11,824 nt of DNA from Hungateiclostridiaceae bacterium UBA3922 (GTDB lineage: Bacteria; Bacillota; Clostridia; Acetivibrionales; DTU013), in the NCBI GenBank assembly GCA_002386045.1, contig DGEQ01000139.1:28294-40117 (forward strand), read 5' to 3'. Each line of letters begins with the position of its first letter. The stretch's first letter is position 1. This document shows positions 6,866 to 11,824 of the stretch, piece after piece. The position numbers were made by a program, and so were the translations under genes. The notes under the pieces are model-generated. The model was not told where the DNA came from. It worked only from the letters and a program-made list of their open reading frames with translations, and did not search any database.

Positions 6866-8827
6866 TCAGGTATCCGCGTCATGCTTTAGTGTGATGTATT
6901 TTGTATTTGGTTTCAAAGGTCTGAAGGGCTGGCCTCCGCCTGTGAAAAACTTGCCGAAAAATTCGAGATACTGGAGACGGCTGGAATGGACATATGCACC
7001 CAGCGCGTTTATTGCAAAATTGAACACATGTCCGACAGCCAGGATAGCTGCGGAAATGAATATCTTTATAATGAACGTCATCTCAAACATGGTACCCAGT
7101 TCATTCATTATCGAAGCGATTATGCCGGTGGCCAGCCCGAGGGCGACAAGCCTTGAATAGGACAGCACGTCGCTGAGGAAGCTTACCGCGTTATAAAGGC
7201 TGGGCAACCCTCCGAACAGCTTGCCGAATAAGTTTTTCGAATTCCTTCCCTGGGTGACCAGCAGCAGCACTGCGCCTGCCAATGCCACGTACTGCCCGGC
7301 ATTCACAAGGGGAGCGACGGCATCTGCATCCACCTCAGGCACGTAGGGAAGCAGCACCAGTATGATGCCGGTATAGAATACCATTACGAAACCAACGTCA
7401 AACAACGCATCCAGGTAACGCCCGTCCCGTATCAGGTTGGCTGCCTTTATCCCGAAACCGGCGTACATATGGATAACGCCGAAAAGTAGTGCCCAGCTCA
7501 GGAAAAGTTCGGTCTGTTCCACCGGGTTGAGCCAAAGTGCATATTTAGACAGCGATTCTATCCCAAACCAGCTCCCGAACATGGCTCCCCAGAAAATCGT
7601 CGAAATCCCGCACCATAAAATCAGCTTGATGAACTTGCGGGTCTCGTCTTCAAGCCTGAACTTCCACAGGACAAAACCTGAACCGAGGGCCATTATGAGC
7701 CCGTAACCCCCGTCACCGAACATGATGCCGAAAAACGTGACAAAGAACAGCGTCATTATTAGATTGGGATCTATCTCCCTGCTGCTGGGGAGGCTGTACA
7801 TTTTCGATACAGGTTCCCCTGCTTCCGCAATGCCTTTGTTTCTCAGCAGTACGGGCGTCTCCTCATCTTTTTCCGGTTCCGTGATCTCCACGCTGACAGT
7901 GAACTTCGACTCGATGGATCCCTTTGCCTTTTCAGCCAGTTCCGAAGGGATCCATCCCTTTATGAGAAATGCTTTCCTGGTCACGATGATCCTGCTGCCG
8001 GCCAGCAGTTTTTCCTGCTCCATGAGAAGGCTGTCGTGCAGGACTTCGATTCCCCTCCTGCTGTCGGCCATGCTCCGTATGCGGTCTGCCACGCTTTCCT
8101 TCTCTGCAGCGAGTTCCATGAGTTTTACATCAAGCTTTCCGATGATCTCGCCTACCGTCCCGGTCATCTCCGGGAACGTCGCCCTGGCAAAACCGCGCAT
8201 CCTTAGAAATGACACGCAATCCTGTTCCTCGTCCTTGTGGACAAGCACGAAGACATAATGCTGGTCTTTATCTGAAGAGATCACTTTCAGTTCGGAAAAC
8301 GGCGCTTTTTCTTCCAGTTCGTACAGCAGGCGGTCCATGTCGATGCCGTTGGGTATGGTCCCGGGCACCACCGCCGTCCTGTGTGTTTCCTGGGTTTCCA
8401 GCGGGAACGGGTATTCTTTCCATGGAACAAGGGAGGATTTCAGGTTTTCGATCCTGTTTTCCTCGTTCCTGATCCTGACTGTCTCGCTTTCGCCGCCGAT
8501 GATGCCCCTGACGACGTCCCATATCCTGTTGCCGTCCCGGAGCACTTCTTCGAACTCCCGTCCGGTCAGTTCGCGCTTGACTGAAAACAACGGTTTTTTC
8601 TCGGGACAGTACCTGTCAAGGATTTCGAGTGCAGTCCGGACCTCGGATATCCTGTTTTCCACATCGGCCAGTTCGTGCTGCACATCAGGATTTTCCACCG
8701 GTTCTTCCAGTTCGCCGGCTTCCACCGAGCTTATTTCGACAGCCCCGATATCCATCAGTTCGGAAACCAGAGCTTCGCGCTGGTCTTCCAGGCCCAGCAT
8801 CGTGATTTTGCTCATTTTGACGATCAC
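6866..8827 (-). CDS. ntpI: V/A-type ATPase subunit I (membrane stator, a-subunit homologue)
   Basis: A 653-residue protein, normal for subunit I. It forms the two ion half-channels against the K ring and anchors both peripheral stalks. Residues 1 to about 350 are cytoplasmic, with two coiled-coil stretches (about 50-72 and 230-275) and the GWIP motif at 291-294. From about 355 on there are seven or eight membrane helices, including FGIMFGDGGYG (366-376). The helix SYSRLVALGLATGII carries Arg559, the conserved arginine needed for ion transfer. The C-terminal NALGAYVHSSRLQYLEFFGKF block is a family hallmark. The start is GTG at 8827, overlapping the preceding stop as GTGA and giving the usual MIVKMSK beginning. 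ATG at 8815 is a weaker alternative without a clear ribosome binding site. Translation is likely coupled to the preceding stalk gene. Confidence 0.95.
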   Translation of the reverse strand: MIVKMSKITMLGLEDQREALVSELMDIGAVEISSVEAGELEEPVENPDVQHELADVENRISEVRTALEILDRYCPEKKPLFSVKRELTGREFEEVLRDGNRIWDVVRGIIGGESETVRIRNEENRIENLKSSLVPWKEYPFPLETQETHRTAVVPGTIPNGIDMDRLLYELEEKAPFSELKVISSDKDQHYVFVLVHKDEEQDCVSFLRMRGFARATFPEMTGTVGEIIGKLDVKLMELAAEKESVADRIRSMADSRRGIEVLHDSLLMEQEKLLAGSRIIVTRKAFLIKGWIPSELAEKAKGSIESKFTVSVEITEPEKDEETPVLLRNKGIAEAGEPVSKMYSLPSSREIDPNLIMTLFFVTFFGIMFGDGGYGLIMALGSGFVLWKFRLEDETRKFIKLILWCGISTIFWGAMFGSWFGIESLSKYALWLNPVEQTELFLSWALLFGVIHMYAGFGIKAANLIRDGRYLDALFDVGFVMVFYTGIILVLLPYVPEVDADAVAPLVNAGQYVALAGAVLLLVTQGRNSKNLFGKLFGGLPSLYNAVSFLSDVLSYSRLVALGLATGIIASIMNELGTMFEMTFIIKIFISAAILAVGHVFNFAINALGAYVHSSRLQYLEFFGKFFTGGGQPFRPLKPNTKYITLKHDADT

Positions 8828-9138
8828 GGCTTCACGATCCTTCCAACTATGAAATCCACTGCCTTGTCTAACCTTTCACCGGCCTGTTTCCTGATATCGT
8901 CACACCGGGCCTGTATTTCGGCATCTGCTGCACTTATGTCCTGGTACGCCTTTTCCTCGGAAGCCTTCAAAACATTCAGGGCTTCATTTTCTGCATCCTC
9001 CAGCAGCTTTGCCTTCAAAGCGGCCGCATCCTTCCTGGCGGCAGCGATCATTTCCCTGGCCTTTTGGGCAGCTTCTGCCTCGATCTGCTCAGCCTGGATC
9101 TCGACTGCCCTGATATCCCTCAGAATATCGACTGACAT
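8824..9138 (-). CDS. ahaH: V/A-type ATPase peripheral stalk subunit G/H
   Basis: A 104-residue, almost wholly helical and charged protein, rich in Ala, Glu, Lys and Gln, with no membrane segment. It matches the small peripheral-stalk subunit (G in Thermus, AhaH in archaea, NtpF in E. hirae) that coils with subunit E. The pattern EIQAEQIEAEAAQKAREMI with recurring AAxK/AExE spacing suggests a long coiled coil over most of its length, ending in DKAVDFIVGRIVKP. It is the first gene of the ATPase operon, and subunit I overlaps its stop by 4 nt. The ATG at 9138 has a strong GGAGGT 6 nt upstream, itself duplicated 11 nt further up. Identification relies on composition plus operon position, since the family diverges strongly in sequence. 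Confidence 0.88.
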   Translation of the reverse strand: MSVDILRDIRAVEIQAEQIEAEAAQKAREMIAAARKDAAALKAKLLEDAENEALNVLKASEEKAYQDISAADAEIQARCDDIRKQAGERLDKAVDFIVGRIVKP

Positions 9139-9144
9139 CCTTTT

Positions 9145-9165
9145 ACCTCCTGGTGGCCTCCTGGT
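9145..9165 (-). promoter_or_regulatory. Duplicated Shine-Dalgarno sequence before ahaH
   Basis: On the minus strand the sequence ACCAGGAGG occurs twice, at 9165-9157 and 9154-9146, exactly 11 nt apart. The downstream copy, extended to AGGAGGT, stands 6 nt before the ATG at 9138 and is the functional ribosome binding site. The upstream copy is about 18 nt away, too far for direct initiation, but could act as a ribosome standby or regulatory site. Confidence 0.6.
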
Positions 9166-9257
9166 TTATATTTCCCTGCGTCAGCAGACATCATGAATTC
9201 AGACAGCACAGGAAGCATACCTTTCCCTTTGCATCAAGCCTGGTACATACCGGGTTG

Positions 9258-9308
9258 CTGCAATGATCCTGCGGTGCCTGCAAAATCCTGCAAGTATCCA
9301 AACTGCAA
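9258..9308. repeat. Cluster of CTGCAA motifs upstream of the ATPase operon
   Basis: CTGCAA (TTGCAG on the minus strand) occurs at 9258-9263, 9278-9283, 9288-9293 and 9303-9308. A near copy, CTGCGG, is at 9269-9274. Two of the copies share the longer ATCCTGC context. Starts are 11, 9, 10 and 15 bp apart, close to one helical turn for most. The cluster lies between the AT-rich promoter candidate and ahaH, so it could be an operator or an RNA-binding leader element. Confidence 0.4.
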
Positions 9309-9443
9309 TCATTCTTATTTATTCTATTTAAATTGATAAAATCCTTCATAAATTATTCTTCGGATGATAAGTTTCGGTCCAGCGCATCAAAGCATGATCC
9401 CGAAAAAGCTAAACTGTTAAAAAAATCGCAAACCCCTTACAGT

Positions 9444-9480
9444 AAAAAACCCGGCAGAACCATTCATGATTCCGCCGGAC
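9444..9480 (-). terminator. Intrinsic terminator of the tRNA-Gly operon
   Basis: The arms CCGGCAGAA (9451-9459) and TTCCGCCGG (9470-9478) form a 9-bp stem with a 10-nt loop, followed on the minus strand by six T residues (9449-9444). The one non-complementary pair is a G-U wobble in the minus-strand RNA but an A-C mismatch on the plus strand, which supports minus-strand action. It begins 6 nt past the CCA end of tRNA-Gly(TCC). Confidence 0.88.
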
Positions 9481-9485
9481 TTGCA

Positions 9486-9559
9486 TGGAGCGGGTGATGG
9501 GAATCGAACCCACGCAATCAGCTTGGAAGGCTGATGTTCTGCCATTGAACTACACCCGC
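9486..9559 (-). tRNA. tRNA-Gly (anticodon TCC)
   Basis: A 74-nt tRNA with encoded CCA (9488-9486) and U73. The acceptor stem is GCGGGTG (9559-9553) with CACCCGC (9496-9490). The anticodon stem TCAGC/GCTGA encloses the loop CTTCCAA, with anticodon TCC at 9527-9525. The T-loop is the standard GGTTCGATTCC type. It reads GGA and GGG codons. No promoter fits in the 33 nt separating it from the upstream tRNA-Gly(GCC), so it is presumably co-transcribed. Confidence 0.97.
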
Positions 9560-9564
9560 ACAGA

Positions 9565-9587
9565 AAAAACCAGTTGAACTGGTTTTT
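9565..9587. terminator. Palindrome with terminator-like T-run between the two tRNA-Gly genes
   Basis: An exact inverted repeat, AAAAACCAGTT / AACTGGTTTTT, centred on base 9576. Read on the minus strand it gives a CCAG/CTGG-cored hairpin with A-T flanks running into six T residues. The GC core is only 4 bp, so any termination should be partial. It may instead be a spacer recognised during tRNA processing. Confidence 0.5.
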
Positions 9588-9592
9588 CTTGC

Positions 9593-9667
9593 TGGAGCGG
9601 GATACGAGATTCGAACTCGCGACTTTCACCTTGGCAAGGTGACACTCTACCACTGAGTTAATCCCGC
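9593..9667 (-). tRNA. tRNA-Gly (anticodon GCC)
   Basis: A 75-nt tRNA with encoded CCA (9595-9593) and U73. The acceptor stem is GCGGGAT (9667-9661) with ATCCCGC (9603-9597). The anticodon loop TTGCCAA carries GCC at 9635-9633, and the T-arm contains GAGTTCGAATCTC. It reads GGC and GGU. Its 5' end lies about 33 nt downstream of the predicted transcription start of a perfect-consensus promoter. Confidence 0.97.
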
Positions 9668-9706
9668 GCATATTTCGTTTTTGCCCGAGCAGTTCAGGCA
9701 GAAGCT

Positions 9707-9736
9707 ATTATACCGGATATCCTGACCACTTGTCAA
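9707..9736 (-). promoter_or_regulatory. Perfect-consensus sigma-70/sigma-A promoter of the tRNA-Gly operon
   Basis: On the minus strand a TTGACA -35 box (9736-9731) and a TATAAT -10 box (9712-9707), both exact matches to consensus, are 18 bp apart. Transcription would start near 9700, about 33 nt before the mature 5' end of tRNA-Gly(GCC). The -35 box lies only 8 nt past the T-run of the nfnB terminator. Such strong promoters are typical of stable RNA genes. Confidence 0.9.
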
Positions 9737-9744
9737 GGGTTCGT

Positions 9745-9785
9745 AAAAAAATGCCGTTGGAAGATTTTATCCGTTCCAACGGCAT
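9745..9785 (-). terminator. Intrinsic terminator of the nfnAB transcript
   Basis: A perfect 12-bp stem, ATGCCGTTGGAA (9751-9762) with TTCCAACGGCAT (9774-9785), closes an 11-nt loop and is followed on the minus strand by an uninterrupted T-run to 9745. It begins about 30 nt after the nfnB stop and separates nfnAB from the tRNA operon. Confidence 0.93.
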
Positions 9786-9815
9786 TTTCGCCCGTTTTCG
9801 CAATATAGCCATGTT

Positions 9816-11210
9816 TTACTTTTTCCTGCTAAGGTATTCATCGATCGCCGCTGCGGCTTTCTTTCCCGCGCCCATGGCCAGGATGACCGTGGCCGCGCCC
9901 GTGACTGCGTCCCCGCCTGCATATATGCCTTCAAGGCTGGTGGCCCCGGTGTCCTCCTCAACGATGATGCCTCCCCACGAATGCGTTTCCAGTCCTGGGG
10001 TCGTGGACTTGATAAGCGGGTTTGGCGACTGCCCGATGGCTATTATGACGGTGCCGACCTCCAGCAGGTGCTCAGATCCCGGTTTCGGCACGGGCCTCCT
10101 CCTGCCTGAAGAGTCCGGCTCGCCCAGTTCCATCTCCACACATTCCATTGCTTTTACCCAGCCGTCTTCAGTGCCAAGGATGCGGACCGGATTGGTCAGC
10201 ATCCTGAATATAATGCCTTCTTCCTTCGCATGGTGCACTTCCTCCAGCCTTGCAGGCATTTCAGCCTCGGAACGCCTGTATACGATATATACTTTTTCCG
10301 CCCCGAGCCTCCTGGCGCACCTTGCAGCATCCATCGCCACGTTTCCGCCGCCCACGACGGCTACGCTCTCCGTCACGCTGACAGGGGTGTCGAATTCCGG
10401 GTACTTGTATGCTTTCATTAGGTTCACCCTGGTCAGGAACTCGTTGGCCGAGTATACACCGTTCAGGTTTTCGCCGGGGATTCCCATGAAGTTGGGCAGG
10501 CCTGCGCCGGTGCCGATGAATACCGCTTCATAGCCTTCGTTCTTCAGATCCTCCAGCGACAATACCTTGCCGATGACCATGTTGGTCATTATATTTACCC
10601 CGAGTTTGCGGACCGTATCTATCTCCTTCTGCACCAGGACCTTCGGGAGCCTGAACTCGGGTATCCCGTACATCAGCACGCCGCCGGGCACATGGAATGC
10701 TTCGAATATCGTGACATCGTATCCCTTTTTGGCCAGGTCGGCCGCGCATGTCAGCCCTGCCGGCCCCGACCCTATCACTGCCACTTTCTTCCCGTTCTTC
10801 GGGGCGGGTTCAGCATCAACGTCCCTGTTTGCCATGTACCAGTCGGCAACGAATCTCTCCAGCCTCCCTATACCGACAGGTTCGCCCTTCTTTCCCCTGA
10901 CGCAGAGCTTCTCGCACTGGGTTTCCTGCGGGCATACCCTTCCGCAGATGGCAGGAAGGTTATTGGTTTCCTTTATCTTTTTGTACGCCCCTTCAAAATC
11001 CCCCTCGCTGACAAGCTTTATGAATTCAGGTATCTGCACGTTGACGGGGCACCCTGCCACACATGGCCTTGTCTTGCAGTTCAGGCACCTGTGCGACTCC
11101 TTTATTGCCATTTCATCCGTATATCCGAGAGCCACCTCATCGAAATTCCTTATCCTGGCTTTCGGATCCTGTTCGGGCATTCTTACCTTTTCCAAAGACA
11201 TATCAGCCAT
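9816..11210 (-). CDS. nfnB: NfnB: NADPH-dependent reduced ferredoxin:NAD+ oxidoreductase large subunit (GltD-like)
   Basis: A 464-residue iron-sulfur flavoprotein of the glutamate synthase small-subunit family. The N-terminal domain holds eight cysteines for two [4Fe-4S] clusters (Cys42, 45, 50, 54 and Cys89, 93, 99, 103). FAD binds at GSGPAG (147-152). The NADP-binding motif GGGNVA is at 287-292, with YRRSEAEMPA at 311-320, whose arginines typically contact the 2'-phosphate of NADP(H). A C-terminal GIYAGGDAVTG FAD motif is at 428-438. Because nfnA precedes and overlaps it by 8 nt, I call it NfnB rather than a stand-alone GltD; no GltB is in the window. In Nfn this subunit bifurcates electrons from NADPH to ferredoxin and, through NfnA, to NAD+ (reversible). 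The ATG at 11210 has GGGAGGT 7 nt upstream. It is cytoplasmic. Many databases would label it glutamate synthase GltA/GltD. Confidence 0.92.
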   Translation of the reverse strand: MADMSLEKVRMPEQDPKARIRNFDEVALGYTDEMAIKESHRCLNCKTRPCVAGCPVNVQIPEFIKLVSEGDFEGAYKKIKETNNLPAICGRVCPQETQCEKLCVRGKKGEPVGIGRLERFVADWYMANRDVDAEPAPKNGKKVAVIGSGPAGLTCAADLAKKGYDVTIFEAFHVPGGVLMYGIPEFRLPKVLVQKEIDTVRKLGVNIMTNMVIGKVLSLEDLKNEGYEAVFIGTGAGLPNFMGIPGENLNGVYSANEFLTRVNLMKAYKYPEFDTPVSVTESVAVVGGGNVAMDAARCARRLGAEKVYIVYRRSEAEMPARLEEVHHAKEEGIIFRMLTNPVRILGTEDGWVKAMECVEMELGEPDSSGRRRPVPKPGSEHLLEVGTVIIAIGQSPNPLIKSTTPGLETHSWGGIIVEEDTGATSLEGIYAGGDAVTGAATVILAMGAGKKAAAAIDEYLSRKK

Positions 11211-11824
11211 TCAGGGCACCTCCCAACCTGCAGACATGCTCTTCCATTGATCTTTTCTCCTGTGCCCTGTACATGGCCTGTCTCCTGATAGCCTCGTCGA
11301 AATCCACTTCATGGCCGTCAAAATCTGGCCCGTCGACACAGGCGAATCTTATTTTGCCGCCCACCGTGACACGGCATCCGCCGCACATCCCGGTGCCGTC
11401 TATCATGACGGGGTTCATGCTTACGATGGTCTTTATGCCGTACTCTTTTGTCAGAAGAGAAACCATTTTCATCATTATCAGCGGCCCGATGGCGATCGCC
11501 AGGTCATACCTGTTGCCCTCATCCAGCAGCTTTTTCAGTACGTCGGTGACGAAACCCTTATTGCCGTTGGAGCCATCGTCAGTTGTGATGAACAGCCTGC
11601 TGCTGACCTGTCTGAGTTCATTCTCCAGCAGGATCAGGCTGCTGTTCCTGAATCCGGTGATAACATCCACCTCTGCTCCGAGTTCATGCAGTTTCTTTGC
11701 CTGCGGATATGCGATGGCAGTACCGAGGCCGCCGCCGATAACAACAGCTTTGCGCACCCCTTCCAGGTGGCTCGGTTTTCCGAGGGGCCCTGCAAAATCC
11801 AGTATATGATCGCCTTCCTCGAGC
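11203..11824 (-). CDS. nfnA: NfnA: NADH-side small subunit of Nfn transhydrogenase, 5' end off the window
   Basis: The reading frame stays open to the window edge at 11824, so about 206 C-terminal residues are seen and roughly a quarter of the protein, most of the N-terminal FAD domain, is missing. A GTG at 11757 is internal, not the start: family-like sequence (DHILDFAGPLGKPSHLEG) continues upstream of it. Visible parts are the NAD-binding motif VIGGGLGTAIAYPQA and, near the end, the [2Fe-2S] site DGTGMCGGCRV...FACVDGP. This gives one Asp and three Cys, matching the unusual Asp/Cys3 coordination described for Thermotoga maritima NfnA. NfnA belongs to the ferredoxin-NADP reductase/PyrK-like family and carries the NADH site of the complex. 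It overlaps nfnB by 8 nt. Dihydroorotate dehydrogenase electron-transfer subunit PyrK is the alternative, disfavoured by the nfnB partner. Confidence 0.92.
   Translation of the reverse strand, partial: LEEGDHILDFAGPLGKPSHLEGVRKAVVIGGGLGTAIAYPQAKKLHELGAEVDVITGFRNSSLILLENELRQVSSRLFITTDDGSNGNKGFVTDVLKKLLDEGNRYDLAIAIGPLIMMKMVSLLTKEYGIKTIVSMNPVMIDGTGMCGGCRVTVGGKIRFACVDGPDFDGHEVDFDEAIRRQAMYRAQEKRSMEEHVCRLGGALNG

Larger units (their letters stand above)
9139..9443 (-). promoter_or_regulatory. Leader and promoter region of the ATPase operon
   Basis: This gene-free stretch lies between the tRNA operon terminator and ahaH and must contain the start of the ATPase transcript. A strongly AT-rich island at about 9309-9360 is the best promoter location. 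A possible -10 (TAGAAT, 9322-9327 on the minus strand) is present, but no convincing -35 sits at the right distance, so I do not assign an exact promoter. Nearer the gene are CTGCAA motifs (9258-9308) and two ribosome-binding-like sequences (9146-9165). No riboswitch or T-box consensus was recognised. Confidence 0.35.

Noticed and set aside
9120..9194. Short minus-strand frame MMSADAGKYKPGG... running into ahaH out of frame
   Set aside because: There is no ribosome binding site before its ATG, and it overlaps the real ahaH start and its Shine-Dalgarno sequence.
9258..9300. Possible sigma-54 promoter (GGCAC...TTGC) in the ATPase leader
   Set aside because: The GG and GC elements are not at the required -24/-12 spacing.
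9322..9351. Specific sigma-A promoter using TAGAAT as -10
   Set aside because: No hexamer resembling TTGACA lies 16-18 bp upstream, so only the AT-rich region is reported, not an exact promoter.
9417..9671. Minus-strand 84-codon open frame beginning MRGINSVVECHLAKVKVASSN
   Set aside because: It runs straight through both tRNA-Gly genes. Translated tRNA sequence of this kind is a well-known false ORF; the RNA genes explain the region.
11203..11757. Treating nfnA as a complete 184-residue gene starting at the GTG at 11757
   Set aside because: The frame continues with family-conserved sequence to the window edge. The GTG codes for an internal Val just before the NAD-binding motif.

Overview
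The window is a compact bacterial chromosome segment of about 11.8 kb, moderately GC-rich, with every recognised gene on the minus strand (read right to left). Gene content and order point to an anaerobic member of the Bacillota (Clostridia-like). It carries a bacterial V/A-type ATPase operon in the same order as the Enterococcus hirae Na+-ATPase (ntp) operon, next to an nfnAB transhydrogenase pair. The taxonomic placement is inference from gene content only.

Region by region, in transcription order. (1) 11824-9816: nfnA (5' end off the window) and nfnB, overlapping by 8 nt, encode the electron-bifurcating NADH-dependent reduced ferredoxin:NADP+ oxidoreductase. They are closed by a strong intrinsic terminator (9745-9785). 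(2) 9736-9444: a small tRNA operon with a perfect-consensus sigma-70-type promoter (TTGACA-18-TATAAT), tRNA-Gly(GCC), a short palindrome with a T-run, tRNA-Gly(TCC) and a terminator. (3) 9443-9139: a gene-free leader with an AT-rich promoter candidate, a cluster of CTGCAA motifs and a duplicated Shine-Dalgarno sequence. (4) 9138-224: the nine-gene V/A-ATPase operon, subunits G/H-I-K-E-C-F-A-B-D. (5) 223-1: a terminator preceded by imperfect 37-bp tandem repeats that duplicate one arm of the terminator stem.

The ATPase genes encode a complete rotary machine: A and B (catalytic and regulatory head), D and F (central rotor), C (rotor-ring socket), E and G/H (peripheral stalks), I (membrane stator with the essential Arg) and K (rotor ring). 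All six residues that form or support the Na+ site of E. hirae NtpK are present in K at a constant 5-residue offset, so I infer a Na+-coupled enzyme. Nfn balances NADH, NADPH and ferredoxin, and the ATPase couples ATP to an ion gradient, so both belong to anaerobic energy metabolism. They are nevertheless separate transcription units here.

I see no mobile element, CRISPR array, phage gene or clearly new protein system. The more interesting signals are non-coding: intercistronic hairpins around K and between F and A, a possible 12-codon mini-ORF coupled to the TTG start of A, the tandem repeats at the operon end, the CTGCAA cluster, and the palindrome splitting the two tRNA-Gly genes.
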